From contig PDZV01000017.1 in the NCBI GenBank assembly GCA_002753135.1, positions 1 to 64,000 on the forward strand: a DNA stretch of 64,000 bases, given 5' to 3'. The position numbers and the translations under genes are program-made. The stretch comes from Magnetococcales bacterium WMHbinv6 (lineage in GTDB: Bacteria; Pseudomonadota; Magnetococcia; Magnetococcales; Magnetaquicoccaceae). The notes beneath the pieces are model-generated. The model searched no databases. It saw nothing but the letters and a program-made list of their open reading frames with translations, and was not told the DNA's origin. Positions 55,376 to 64,000 of the stretch are shown here, one piece after another. Within the stretch, counting starts at the first letter, position 1, and each line of letters opens with the position of its first letter.

Positions 55376-56692
55376 ATGAACAGCAACCTGATCACCCGCC
55401 TGGACAGTCGCCAGGACGATTTTCAAGAACGTTATACCCGCCTGCTGCAATGGGACAGCGAACGCCTGCTGGATGTGGAGCAGCGGGTCGCCGGAATTAT
55501 CCAACAGGTACGCCTGGAAGGCGATGCGGCCCTGCTCCGCTTTACCCGGCAGTTTGATCGCATTGACCTCTCTGCCGAACAGCTGGCCTTTAGCGAACAG
55601 GAGATTGATGCCGCCTGCCAGCAGTTGCCGGAGGACGACATGGCGGCGTTACAGGCGGCAGCGGAGCGGATTCGTGCCTACCATCTTTGGCAAATGCCAA
55701 CCATGGGCATCCAGAGCTATCAGGATGCCACCGGCATGCAGTTGGGACAACGGCTGACCCCGATTGCCAAAGCGGGTCTCTATGTGCCGGGTGGTTTGGC
55801 CAGTTATCCCTCTTCGGTGTTGATGAATGCCATTCCGGCGCAGGTGGCCGGAGTGCGCGAACTGGTCATGGTGGTGCCAACCCCGGATGGGGTGGTCAAT
55901 CCGCTGGTGTTGGCTGCCGCACGGGTTGCCGGGGTGCAGCGCATCTTTCGTCTGGGTGGAGCCCAGGCGGTTGCCGCCTTGGCGTATGGCACCCATACCG
56001 TGCCCCAGGTCGATAAAATTGTAGGTCCAGGCAATATTTATGTCGCCACCGCCAAACGTCAGGTTTTTGGTCAGGTGGGCATTGATATGATTGCCGGACC
56101 CTCGGAAATTTTGGTCATCGCCGATCAGGAGAGCAACCCGGAATGGATTGCCGCCGATCTGCTCTCGCAGGCAGAACATGATGAGGCGGCGCAATCGATT
56201 TTGCTTACCGATTCTCCTGCCTTGGCCGATGCGGTGGAACAGGCCTTGGACGCTCTGCTGCAGCGGTTGAGCCGTCACGCCATCTGCCGTGTCGCCTTGG
56301 CCAGCCGGGGGGCCTTGATCACCGTGCCGGATCTGGCAACCGCCTGCCGACTGGCCTCGCAAGCCGCACCGGAACATCTGGAACTCTCTCTGGCCGACCC
56401 TGAAGCGGCGTTGCCGATGATCGACAACGCCGGAGCCATCTTCCTGGGCCGTTACACCCCGGAGGCCATTGGTGATTATGTGGCTGGTCCCAATCATGTG
56501 CTGCCCACCGGGGGTACGGCCCGTTTTTCCAGCCCGCTGGGGGTATACGATTTCATTAAACGGTCAAGCCTGTTGGGTGGCCCGTTGACCGCTTTGCGTC
56601 AAATCGGCCCGATCGCCTCCCGCCTTGCCGAGCGGGAGGGGCTGACGGCGCACCAATACAGTGTCGATTGCCGTCTGGGGGGCGCATCGTGA
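55376..56692 (+). CDS. hisD: Histidinol dehydrogenase
   Basis: This 438-aa zinc enzyme oxidises histidinol to histidine with two NAD+. Signature stretches are [46 protein letters not shown] and [11 protein letters not shown], with zinc-ligand Gln/His in the last. ATG 55376 (GGAAG upstream) is preferred over an in-frame ATG at 55364. Its stop overlaps hisB by 4 bp. Confidence 0.95.
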   Translation: MNSNLITRLDSRQDDFQERYTRLLQWDSERLLDVEQRVAGIIQQVRLEGDAALLRFTRQFDRIDLSAEQLAFSEQEIDAACQQLPEDDMAALQAAAERIRAYHLWQMPTMGIQSYQDATGMQLGQRLTPIAKAGLYVPGGLASYPSSVLMNAIPAQVAGVRELVMVVPTPDGVVNPLVLAAARVAGVQRIFRLGGAQAVAALAYGTHTVPQVDKIVGPGNIYVATAKRQVFGQVGIDMIAGPSEILVIADQESNPEWIAADLLSQAEHDEAAQSILLTDSPALADAVEQALDALLQRLSRHAICRVALASRGALITVPDLATACRLASQAAPEHLELSLADPEAALPMIDNAGAIFLGRYTPEAIGDYVAGPNHVLPTGGTARFSSPLGVYDFIKRSSLLGGPLTALRQIGPIASRLAEREGLTAHQYSVDCRLGGAS

Positions 56693-57288
56693 TCCGTACC
56701 GCCCACGTCGAACGCAAAACACAGGAGACCGAAGTGCGCGCCACCATCAATCTGGATGGTACCGGCGTTGCCAGGATCGAAACCGGTTGCCCGTTTCTCG
56801 ACCACATGCTGCAACAGTTGGCCCGCCATGGTCTGTTCGATATTGAACTCTACGCCCGTGGCGACACCCATATCGACGATCATCACACCGTCGAGGATGT
56901 CGGCATTGCCCTCGGGGAGGCCTTCCGTCAGGCGTTGGGTGACAAACGGGGCATCGCCCGTTTTGGTTCTGCCACCCTGCCCCTGGATGAATCGCTGTCG
57001 CGGGTGGTGGTGGATCTCTCCAACCGGGCTACGCTGGTCTGGCATGTCACCTTCAGCAACAGCAAAATCGGTCAGTTCGATACGGAACTGTTCCGCGAAT
57101 GGTTTACGGCCTTCGCCAATCACAGCCGCTCCACCATTCACGTGGAAAATCTCTATGGCAGCAACGACCATCACAAAATTGAATCCTGCTTCAAAGCGCT
57201 GGCCTTGGCGCTGCGACGGGCCTGCGTCCTGGATCCCCGTCGCGGGGAGCTGGTACCCAGCACCAAAGGGGTGCTTTCCGACCAATAA
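56689..57288 (+). CDS. hisB: Imidazoleglycerol-phosphate dehydratase
   Basis: This 199-aa monofunctional HisB has two His-rich metal motifs: [13 protein letters not shown] with [11 protein letters not shown], and the later [20 protein letters not shown]. It dehydrates imidazoleglycerol phosphate. The start is GTG 56689 overlapping hisD (GTGA). The normal family length of about 195 aa supports this over a longer in-frame start. Confidence 0.94.
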   Translation: MIRTAHVERKTQETEVRATINLDGTGVARIETGCPFLDHMLQQLARHGLFDIELYARGDTHIDDHHTVEDVGIALGEAFRQALGDKRGIARFGSATLPLDESLSRVVVDLSNRATLVWHVTFSNSKIGQFDTELFREWFTAFANHSRSTIHVENLYGSNDHHKIESCFKALALALRRACVLDPRRGELVPSTKGVLSDQ

Positions 57289-57309
57289 CCCTTTTAGCGG
57301 AATCGGGCT

Positions 57310-57945
57310 ATGATCATCGTCATCGATTACGGATCCGGCAATTTGCGTTCCGTGGCCAAAGCCTTGGAGTCGGTGGGTGCCCGCGTGCGTATCAGCCAAC
57401 AGGCGGAGGAGATCAAACAGGCCTCGCATCTGGTTTTGCCTGGTGTCGGGGCCTTTGCCGATTGCCATCGCAATCTGACGGCGAGTGGTCTGTTGCCTGC
57501 GCTTTGGCAACACGTTGAGGCGGGCAAACCGTTTCTCGGCATTTGTGTCGGCATGCAACTGCTCTTCAGCGAAGGACACGAGTTTGGCATCCATCCCGGA
57601 TTGAACCTGTTTGCCGGTCCGGTCATCCGTTTTGCCACCGATATGGCCGATCCGGAAGATGGCACCCGCCACCTGAAAGTGCCGCACATGGGCTGGAATC
57701 AGGTGCAACAAACACAATCCCACCCCCTGTGGCGGGATATTCCGGACGGGGCCCACTTCTATTTTGTCCACTCCTATCACGGTTGCCCGCAAGATCCCCA
57801 GGTCGTTGCCGGACGCGCCGATTATGGAATCCCTTTCACGGCAGCCATCGCCCGCGACAATCTGTTTGCCACCCAGTTTCACCCGGAAAAAAGCCAGCGC
57901 CATGGCTTGCGCCTGCTGCACCACTTCACCGAATGGAGACCTTGA
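57310..57945 (+). CDS. hisH: Imidazole glycerol phosphate synthase, HisH glutaminase
   Basis: This 211-aa class I glutamine amidotransferase has the nucleophile Cys in LGICVGMQLLF and the catalytic His/Glu in FHPEKSQ. It provides ammonia to HisF. It follows hisB by 21 bp and precedes hisA by 3 bp. HisF is not in the window. Confidence 0.94.
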   Translation: MIIVIDYGSGNLRSVAKALESVGARVRISQQAEEIKQASHLVLPGVGAFADCHRNLTASGLLPALWQHVEAGKPFLGICVGMQLLFSEGHEFGIHPGLNLFAGPVIRFATDMADPEDGTRHLKVPHMGWNQVQQTQSHPLWRDIPDGAHFYFVHSYHGCPQDPQVVAGRADYGIPFTAAIARDNLFATQFHPEKSQRHGLRLLHHFTEWRP

Positions 57946-57948
57946 CCC

Positions 57949-58692
57949 GTGTTGATCATTCCGGCAATTGATCTGAAAGATGGCCAATGTGTACGCCTGT
58001 TTCAGGGCGACATGAGCCAACACACCGTCTACTCCGACGATCCGGCTGCCATGGCCCGCCATTGGCAAGATGCCGGGGCCCAACGGCTGCATGTGGTCGA
58101 TCTGAATGGGGCCTTTGCCGGGCAACCGGTCAACGATGCCGCCATTGCCGCCATTCTTGCTGCCCTGACCATTCCCGTTCAACTGGGTGGCGGTATCCGC
58201 ACGCTGGCGACCATGGAGCGCTATCTGAGCCTGGGCATTCATAGCATCATCCTGGGAACCATCGCCTGCCGCGACCCGCAATTGGTGCAAGAGGCCTGCC
58301 GGCTCTTTCCGGGACGTGTGCTGGTGGGTATCGACGCCCGCGACGGTTGGGTCGCCGTACAAGGTTGGGCAGAAGTGACCAATATCCGCGCCGTTGAACT
58401 GGCCCAGCGTTTTACACAGGCGGGCGTGGCCGAAATCATCTTTACCGACATTGCCCGTGACGGTGCCCTGCAAGGACCCAATATTGCGGCCACCCGCGCC
58501 CTGGCCGAAGCCGTGACCACCCCGATTATTCTTTCCGGTGGCATCTCCTCCCTGGCCGATGTGCAGCAGGTGATGGACAATTCCGGCCCTTATGCCAACG
58601 GGGGACACATTTCCGGGATTATTACCGGCAAAGCGCTCTATGACGGTCGCCTGGATTTTGCCGCTGCGGTTGCCGCCTGCAGGGTTTGTTGA
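57949..58692 (+). CDS. hisA: ProFAR isomerase HisA
   Basis: This 247-aa (beta/alpha)8 isomerase has the N-terminal catalytic Asp ([15 protein letters not shown]) and the second Asp ([14 protein letters not shown]). Phosphate-binding loops GGGIRT and SGGISSL are present. The start is GTG 57949, 3 bp after the hisH stop. The his genes end here without an obvious terminator before the diguanylate cyclase. Confidence 0.95.
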   Translation: MLIIPAIDLKDGQCVRLFQGDMSQHTVYSDDPAAMARHWQDAGAQRLHVVDLNGAFAGQPVNDAAIAAILAALTIPVQLGGGIRTLATMERYLSLGIHSIILGTIACRDPQLVQEACRLFPGRVLVGIDARDGWVAVQGWAEVTNIRAVELAQRFTQAGVAEIIFTDIARDGALQGPNIAATRALAEAVTTPIILSGGISSLADVQQVMDNSGPYANGGHISGIITGKALYDGRLDFAAAVAACRVC

Positions 58693-58803
58693 CCGCTGGG
58701 ACTTGCGGCACACCTGAATTTACAGTATCATTTTGCAAAAATTTGGTCTCTGTTCGTTGCGTTTGGCATCTTCTCCAAACGGAGTCCCAGGAAGGAACAT
58801 CAA

Positions 58804-60750
58804 ATGCGCCGTACCGGTTTGTTGCAACAGGCAATCCTGCGTGTGTTGGCTGCATTGCTGGCGATGGTTCTGATTGTCGCTTTTTTTGCTGTTATTTTAC
58901 AACATGCCGCCGTCGCTCCTTGGTGCAACGCCTGCCCGACCGACCCGGTTGCCCAGGATTCGCGGCAGAGCCGTCAACCCGGAGAGCAAGGGTTGCCAGA
59001 AGCCGCCGAGAGAGCCCCGGCTCACCTGAACACACAACAGCCCGGACATCCTCTCTTCAGCAATACGGAAATTTTTTTCGCCGCCGCTGCTGCTCTGCTG
59101 CTTTTTGCCCTGTTGTTTCAGGCAACCTTGGGGCGGTGGATCATGGCGTTGACACGGCACGTGCGGCAGTTGCAAACGGTCGCGCAGGCCTTTATCAAGC
59201 AGCGGCACCTCTCCCAAGAGATGCGGCAGAGCCTGGAAACCGTTATTACCGGTCGTCAGGATGAAATTGGTGCCCTGACCGACTCTTTGCTGCAGTTGAC
59301 CCAGGATGTTGTCACCCACACCGCCAATTGGCAACACCATGCCCGACAGTTGGAAGAGAGCGAAGCCCGTATGCGGGCCATGACCCATTCGCTGCGCGAT
59401 GCTTTGCTGGTTTTCAACGCCGAGGGGGATATTCTCTTTTGCAGCCACGTTTGTGCCACCATGTTTGCCTGTCAGGAACGGGATCTGCTGGAGCGCTCCA
59501 TTGCACATCTGTTTTCACCCAATTGGCTCGACCCGGAGTGGCAAAAAAAATGGATATTGTCTGATCTGACCGAACAGGCAACCCACACGCGCGCCCCCAT
59601 GCGTGGCCTGGCCGTGCGCATGGATGGCAATGAATTTCCCATTGAACTGACCATTTCGCAATGGCAACGACAGGGCAAAATTTTTTGTACGGCCATTATT
59701 CGTGACATTACCAATCTGAAAATTCTTGAAGAACGGGATCTGCGGGCCTATGTCAACCGCATTGCCATCAGCGCCTTGCTGGAGATCGGCATTGAACCGC
59801 TGCCGTTGCACCGCAAGCTGGAAGTGGCCCTGGAAATTATTTTGACCGTGCCCTGGCTGGCCATGCAGTACAAAGGTTCCATCTTTCTGGTCACCGAAGA
59901 CGAACATCTGGAGATGGTCGCGCAAAAAAATCTCCATAACGCCCTGTTGAGCGAATGTCGCCGCATTCCTTACGGGTATTGTTTATGTGGCAAGGCAGCA
60001 CAAGCGCGCAAAATGGTTTTTGCCGATGCGTTGGATCAGCGGCATGATGTCACCTTTGATGGCATTCGAGAACATGGGCACTATTGTCTGCCGATCATGT
60101 TGCAGGATAGACTGTTGGGTGTTCTCAACCTTTATGTCGATCACTTGCACCGCTACGACCCGGAGGAGGAGGCCTTCCTGACCACGATCACCAACACCTT
60201 GGCCGGGGTGATTGACCGGGGATTGGCCGACGATCGGGCGCGGCATATGGCCACTCATGATGCCCTGACCGGGCTGCCCAACCGGTTGCTGTTTCATGAA
60301 CTGCTGACCCAGGAGCTGAAACGAACCACCCGCACCCGACAGGTGATGGCGGTCGGCTTTCTGGATTTGGACCATTTCAAGGCGGTCAATGATACCATGG
60401 GGCACGACATCGGCGATTTATTACTGAAAGCTGTCAGCGACCGCACCCGGGAGCAGTTGCGCAACTCCGACACCCTGGCCCGCATGGGCGGTGATGAATT
60501 CGCCCTGATTTTGCCTGCCGTCGGGGATCGAGAACATGCGCTTGCCGTCTGCAATAAAATTGTCCGCGCCCTCAGTGAACCCTTTGTTTTGCACGGCCAT
60601 ACCTGTCAAATTGGTGCCAGCATCGGTTTGAGTCTGTTTCCTGATCATGGCGAATCGGTGGAACTGCTCTTGCATGCCGCCGATCAGGCCATGTATCTGG
60701 TCAAAAAGGCCGGACGCAACGGGGTCACGCTCTACCGTGGTCACGATTGA
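58804..60750 (+). CDS. Membrane PAS-GAF diguanylate cyclase
   Basis: This 648-aa protein has two TM segments (about 10-33 and 90-110) around a short periplasmic loop, a cytoplasmic linker, a PAS domain (about 185-310), a GAF domain (about 320-470), and a GGDEF domain (about 485-648). The active site GGDEF is intact (about 562-566), and an RxxD (RNSD) sits upstream as an inhibitory I-site. It is predicted to make c-di-GMP under feedback control. No EAL domain is present. Confidence 0.9.
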   Translation: MRRTGLLQQAILRVLAALLAMVLIVAFFAVILQHAAVAPWCNACPTDPVAQDSRQSRQPGEQGLPEAAERAPAHLNTQQPGHPLFSNTEIFFAAAAALLLFALLFQATLGRWIMALTRHVRQLQTVAQAFIKQRHLSQEMRQSLETVITGRQDEIGALTDSLLQLTQDVVTHTANWQHHARQLEESEARMRAMTHSLRDALLVFNAEGDILFCSHVCATMFACQERDLLERSIAHLFSPNWLDPEWQKKWILSDLTEQATHTRAPMRGLAVRMDGNEFPIELTISQWQRQGKIFCTAIIRDITNLKILEERDLRAYVNRIAISALLEIGIEPLPLHRKLEVALEIILTVPWLAMQYKGSIFLVTEDEHLEMVAQKNLHNALLSECRRIPYGYCLCGKAAQARKMVFADALDQRHDVTFDGIREHGHYCLPIMLQDRLLGVLNLYVDHLHRYDPEEEAFLTTITNTLAGVIDRGLADDRARHMATHDALTGLPNRLLFHELLTQELKRTTRTRQVMAVGFLDLDHFKAVNDTMGHDIGDLLLKAVSDRTREQLRNSDTLARMGGDEFALILPAVGDREHALAVCNKIVRALSEPFVLHGHTCQIGASIGLSLFPDHGESVELLLHAADQAMYLVKKAGRNGVTLYRGHD

Positions 60751-60791
60751 CGGCAACCGCTCTTTTGCCTAAAAACTGCCGGGGTATCCTG

Positions 60792-61862
60792 TTGGCCAAC
60801 GCTTTTTCTCCCTCTTCAACTGCTTGGCGATTAAGCCATTTTGATTACCACTTGCCGCCGGAGCGGATTGCCCAGCGTCCGGCCAGCAGGCGAGATCGCT
60901 CCCGTCTGTTGGTCAGTTTACCGCATTGCCGCCATGATCAGGTTTTTGCTCGTTTGCCGGAGTGGTTGCAGCCCGGCGACCTGTTGGTCATGAACGATAC
61001 CCGTGTCATTCCCGCCCGCCTGCTGGCCCACAAACCCTCCGGGGGACGGATCGAAATTTTGCTCCTGCAGCCTTTGGCAAATCCGGGCGAATGGCTGGCC
61101 ATGGCAACGGGCAGCAAACGGCTGCAGCCCGGTCTGCCCATCACCATTGCCCCCGGCTTCAGCGTCACTTTTTTGCAACGGCAGAGCAACGGCTTCCGTG
61201 TCCGGGTGGAAAGTACATCCGAACCGTTGTCACAGGCCCTGCAACGCCATGGGCAACTGCCGCTGCCCCCCTATATCACCGACTCGGATCGAGAACAGGA
61301 TCCGCACCGTTATCAGACCGTCTATGCCGACAAGCCGGGTGCCGTCGCCGCCCCCACTGCCGGCCTGCATTTTACCCCCTCGCTGCTGGCCCGACTGCGG
61401 GCGCAGGGCATTCAAACCACCACGGTCACCCTGCATGTGGGGCCAGGCACCTTTCAACCGGTGCGCGAAGAGGAACTCCACCGCCATGTGATGCACCGGG
61501 AACGGGCCATTCTCACCCCGCAGGCGGCCCGTTTGATCAATGATACCCATGCCCGCCGGGGACGGGTGATTGCCGTCGGCACCACCTCGCTGCGGGTATT
61601 GGAGAGTGCCGCCCTGCCCAGTGGGCGGGTCAAACCCTGGAACGGAGAGACCGGATTGTTTATTCTGCCGGGATACCGTTTTCGCACCGTGGATGGCCTG
61701 ATTACCAACTTTCATCTGCCCCGCTCCACGCTGTTGATGCTGGTGGCCGCCTTTATCGGCAAACGGCGTCTGGATCGGGATTATGCCCACGCCATCCAGA
61801 GAGGGTATCGATTCTACTCCTATGGCGATGCCATGCTGCTTTTTCCAGGAAGAGAGCGTTGA
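60792..61862 (+). CDS. queA: tRNA preQ1 ribosyltransferase-isomerase QueA
   Basis: This enzyme of about 356 aa transfers the ribose of SAM to preQ1-tRNA in queuosine synthesis. Family blocks include RLSHFDYHLPPERIAQ, MNDTRVIPARL, YQTVYADKPGAVAAPTAGLHFT, HVGPGTFQPVR and FILPGYRF. The start is uncertain: TTG 60792 with GGGG upstream is chosen, but TTG 60747 is also in frame and no ATG fits the homologous N-terminus. It overlaps tgt by 4 bp (TTGA). Confidence 0.93.
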   Translation: MANAFSPSSTAWRLSHFDYHLPPERIAQRPASRRDRSRLLVSLPHCRHDQVFARLPEWLQPGDLLVMNDTRVIPARLLAHKPSGGRIEILLLQPLANPGEWLAMATGSKRLQPGLPITIAPGFSVTFLQRQSNGFRVRVESTSEPLSQALQRHGQLPLPPYITDSDREQDPHRYQTVYADKPGAVAAPTAGLHFTPSLLARLRAQGIQTTTVTLHVGPGTFQPVREEELHRHVMHRERAILTPQAARLINDTHARRGRVIAVGTTSLRVLESAALPSGRVKPWNGETGLFILPGYRFRTVDGLITNFHLPRSTLLMLVAAFIGKRRLDRDYAHAIQRGYRFYSYGDAMLLFPGRER

Positions 61863-62986
61863 CTGCACAACCTTTTTTTGAACTGCTGCACACCGATCCC
61901 AGCGGAGCCAGACGGGGACGTTTTCACACCCGGCACGGTACGGTGCAGACGCCGATTTTTATGCCGGTGGGCACGGCGGCCAGCGTCAAAACTCTCTCTT
62001 CTGCCGATCTGGAGACAATCGATGCGCAAATCATTCTGGGCAACACCTATCATCTCTATCTGCGCCCCGGCCACCAGCTGATTGCCCAATTGGGTGGACT
62101 GCACCGTTTCATGAACTGGTCCGGTCCCATTCTGACCGATTCCGGCGGCTACCAGGTATTCAGCCTGGGGGCAATCCGCCGCATCCGTGAGGAGGGGGTC
62201 ACCTTTCGTTCCCACCTGGATGGCAGCGCCCATCTGCTCAGCCCGGAGCTGGCGGTGCGCATTCAGGAAGATTTGGGCTCGGATATCATGATGCAGCTGG
62301 ATGAATGCCCGCCCTATCCGGCCAGCCGCGACTATCTGGCCAAATCGCTGCAACTTTCCCTGCGCTGGGGCCTCCGCTGTTTGGCCGCCCGCCGACCGGA
62401 GAGCGGACAGGCCCTGTTCGCCATCGTGCAGGGAGGCATGGAGGCCGATTTGCGCCGTGAATCAGCGGCTGCCCTGATCGAAGCGCCATTCGACGGCTAC
62501 GCCCTGGGCGGTTTGTCGGTGGGCGAACCGAAAGAAAAAATGGCCGAAGTTCTCTCCTATGCCCCCGCCCTGCTGCCGCAACGACAACCCCGTTATCTGA
62601 TGGGGGTCGGCAAGCCGGAAGATCTGGTCGAGGCGGTGGCCGCCGGGATGGATATGTTCGATTGCGTGCTGCCAACCCGCAACGCCCGCAACGGTCAGCT
62701 GTTGACCCGTTTTGGACCGATGAATATCAAACAGGCCCGTTTTCGCACCGATCCGGGTGCTGTTGACGAACAGTGCCACTGTCCCTGTTGCCGCCACTAC
62801 AGCCGCGCCTACCTGCACCACCTGTTCCGCAACAAAGAGATCAGCGGCTTACGCTTGATGACTCTGCATAACTTGCACTATTATCTGCAACTGATGGCAC
62901 AAATGCGCTCGGCGATCGAGGAGAACCGCTTCGCCGCCTTTCGCACTGCTTTTCACGCCCAGCGTGTCGGTGGTGTCGAATTGTAA
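61859..62986 (+). CDS. tgt: tRNA-guanine transglycosylase
   Basis: This 375-aa enzyme swaps guanine 34 for preQ1. It has the nucleophilic Asp in DSGGYQVFSL, the substrate loop GGLSVGEPK, the catalytic block DCVLPTRNARNG, and the C-terminal zinc site CHCPCCRHYSRAYLHHL. The start is TTG 61859 overlapping queA, with AGGAAGAGAG upstream. Confidence 0.95.
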   Translation: MTAQPFFELLHTDPSGARRGRFHTRHGTVQTPIFMPVGTAASVKTLSSADLETIDAQIILGNTYHLYLRPGHQLIAQLGGLHRFMNWSGPILTDSGGYQVFSLGAIRRIREEGVTFRSHLDGSAHLLSPELAVRIQEDLGSDIMMQLDECPPYPASRDYLAKSLQLSLRWGLRCLAARRPESGQALFAIVQGGMEADLRRESAAALIEAPFDGYALGGLSVGEPKEKMAEVLSYAPALLPQRQPRYLMGVGKPEDLVEAVAAGMDMFDCVLPTRNARNGQLLTRFGPMNIKQARFRTDPGAVDEQCHCPCCRHYSRAYLHHLFRNKEISGLRLMTLHNLHYYLQLMAQMRSAIEENRFAAFRTAFHAQRVGGVEL

Positions 62987-63131
62987 CCGGTTGCTCAGCA
63001 AATCGACCCGGTATGACTGAAAATCCTTTACAACCGGGTTGCACTGTCCTAGCGTCACCGTTCGGCAAACTTCTGCCTCCGGCGGATCCGTTGCCATTGT
63101 TTCGACTTGTTTCCTGTGGAGTATACTTATC

Positions 63132-63518
63132 ATGTTCGATCTGATCCGTTCCGCCCATGCTGCCGCCGCCTCCAACACGGAAGCCGTGCTGAGTCAAATC
63201 ATCTTTATGGCGGCCCTGTTCGCCATCTTTTATTTTTTCCTGATTCGTCCCCAGCAAAAGCAGGCCAAAGCCCATAAGGATATGGTTGCCAATCTGGCAC
63301 GCGGTGACAACGTGGTGACAGGCGGTGGTCTGATTGGCCGCATTCATCGGGTCGAAGACGATGTCATCGTTCTGGAAGTGGGTGATGTCGAGATCGGCAA
63401 CAAAATGTTTCGTCCGGTGCGTATCCGTGTCCGCCGGGTCAGCGTTGCCGAAGTGAGCGCCAAAGGTACCTTCTCCCCGGAAAACAAACCCGCCTCAACG
63501 GAAGAGAGTCAAGGCTGA
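63132..63518 (+). CDS. yajC: Sec translocase auxiliary protein YajC
   Basis: This 128-aa protein has one TM helix (IIFMAALFAIFYFFLIRP) followed by QQKQAKAHKDMV and a small beta domain (GDNVVTGGGLIG). It associates with SecDF. The position between tgt and secD is the conserved order. The start ATG 63132 is used, with a longer-spaced TGTGGAG upstream. Confidence 0.93.
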   Translation: MFDLIRSAHAAAASNTEAVLSQIIFMAALFAIFYFFLIRPQQKQAKAHKDMVANLARGDNVVTGGGLIGRIHRVEDDVIVLEVGDVEIGNKMFRPVRIRVRRVSVAEVSAKGTFSPENKPASTEESQG

Positions 63519-63523
63519 TACCC

Positions 63524-64000
63524 ATGCGACAAGTACCTCTGTGGAAACCGGCACTGCTGCTGTTTACGGTGATCATCTCGCTGCTCTACGTCTTCCCCAG
63601 CATTCATCGTGGCACCCCCTCCTGGTGGCCCTCCTGGCTGCCAAATCGGGTGATCGCCCAAGGTCTGGATCTGCAAGGCGGTCTTTACCTGCTGCTGAAT
63701 GTGGAGGCCGACAAAGCGGTGGAACAGACTGCAGAAAATCTGGTCGATGAAGTGCGTGCCATTCTGCGCAAAGAGCAGTTGCGTTATCAAAGTGTCGAGC
63801 GGGATGGCCTCGATGCCATACTCATCCAGTTGACCGACAGTGCCGATTCACCCAAATTCCGTCAAGTGCTGGAAAAAGAGATTCCCACCACCCTGTTCAG
63901 TGAAGACAGCAACAGCAAAAAGTTGCGTCTGGCGATCAAGCCTCAGGAACAAAAGGAGATCCGCCGTTTTGCCCTGGAACAGTCGATCCAGACCATTCGC
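63524..64000 (+). CDS. secD: SecD, truncated at the window edge
   Basis: The first 159 codons are present and open to the end. The N-terminal TM (KPALLLFTVIISLLYVF) and the SecD motif GLDLQGGLYLLLNVE are clear. SecD with SecF uses the proton gradient to assist protein export. The gene begins 5 bp after yajC. No statement about the C-terminal domains is possible from this window. Confidence 0.93.
   Translation, partial: MRQVPLWKPALLLFTVIISLLYVFPSIHRGTPSWWPSWLPNRVIAQGLDLQGGLYLLLNVEADKAVEQTAENLVDEVRAILRKEQLRYQSVERDGLDAILIQLTDSADSPKFRQVLEKEIPTTLFSEDSNSKKLRLAIKPQEQKEIRRFALEQSIQTIR

Noticed and set aside
56599-58713. A 704-residue minus-strand ORF opposite hisB-hisH-hisA
   Set aside because: It runs across three well-supported his genes and shows no domain; it arises from codon bias.

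Overview
The window reads as ordinary proteobacterial chromosome of moderate GC content, densely packed with genes. The gene set is that of a facultative denitrifier: cytochrome cd1 nitrite reductase, a heme d1 assembly operon, FNR/NNR-like operators, hybrid sensor kinases, and housekeeping blocks (his genes, murA, cysS, queA-tgt-yajC-secD). An alphaproteobacterial or Magnetococcales-like host would fit the style, but nothing in the window proves it, and I see no magnetosome, rRNA, tRNA, phage, IS or CRISPR sequence.

Layout. (1) 1-2015: a secreted pentapeptide-repeat protein coupled to a multi-TM heme-copper-oxidase-like protein. (2) 2311-10206: one giant gene (2631 aa) made almost wholly of an 8/16-residue Leu/Thr/Ser/Gln repeat, ending at a hairpin shared with the convergent bioA. 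(3) 11750-22422: a minus-strand signalling block with two hybrid histidine kinases carrying HPt domains, a receiver-kinase, a receiver-adenylate/guanylate cyclase and two unknown genes. (4) 22549-24126: three small envelope genes. (5) 24331-28485: DUF420 protein, a 49-aa membrane peptide, CuA subunit II, heme-copper subunit I lacking the active-site Tyr, and a SCO1/SenC protein. This is probably a CuA-type nitric oxide reductase rather than an O2 reductase. (6) 28491-34845, minus strand: a heme d1 operon in the order nirC-like, nirF, nirG/D-like, nirH/L-like, nirDL fusion, nirJ, nirN. (7) 35477-40339: Fe-S subunit, NrfD-type subunit, molybdopterin-family subunit and pentaheme NapC/NrfH-type cytochrome, forming a respiratory complex of unknown substrate. 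(8) 40473-45850: nirS, cytochrome c, a NirV-like SUMF1 protein, a second nirS and a small membrane protein. (9) 45968-48001, minus strand: a cytochrome b6-ferredoxin-MvhD fusion and a small partner. (10) 48284-64000: rlmB, cysS, aminotransferase, acylphosphatase, acetolactate synthase, murA, hisD-hisB-hisH-hisA, a diguanylate cyclase, queA-tgt-yajC and a truncated secD.

How it fits together. Blocks 5-9 form a nitrite-to-N2O island. NirS reduces nitrite to NO with heme d1 supplied by the nir assembly operon, and the CuA heme-copper complex is well placed to reduce NO. The quinol-facing NrfD/NapC complex and the cytochrome b fusion are candidate electron inputs. A nearly identical FNR-like motif precedes both the heme-copper operon and the nir/molybdopterin intergenic region, and a canonical FNR box inside a 30-bp palindrome precedes nirS, so shared control by low oxygen or NO is likely. 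The most novel-looking items are the giant repeat protein, the cytochrome b6-ferredoxin-MvhD fusion, and the molybdopterin-family subunit with apparently missing cluster and metal ligands.
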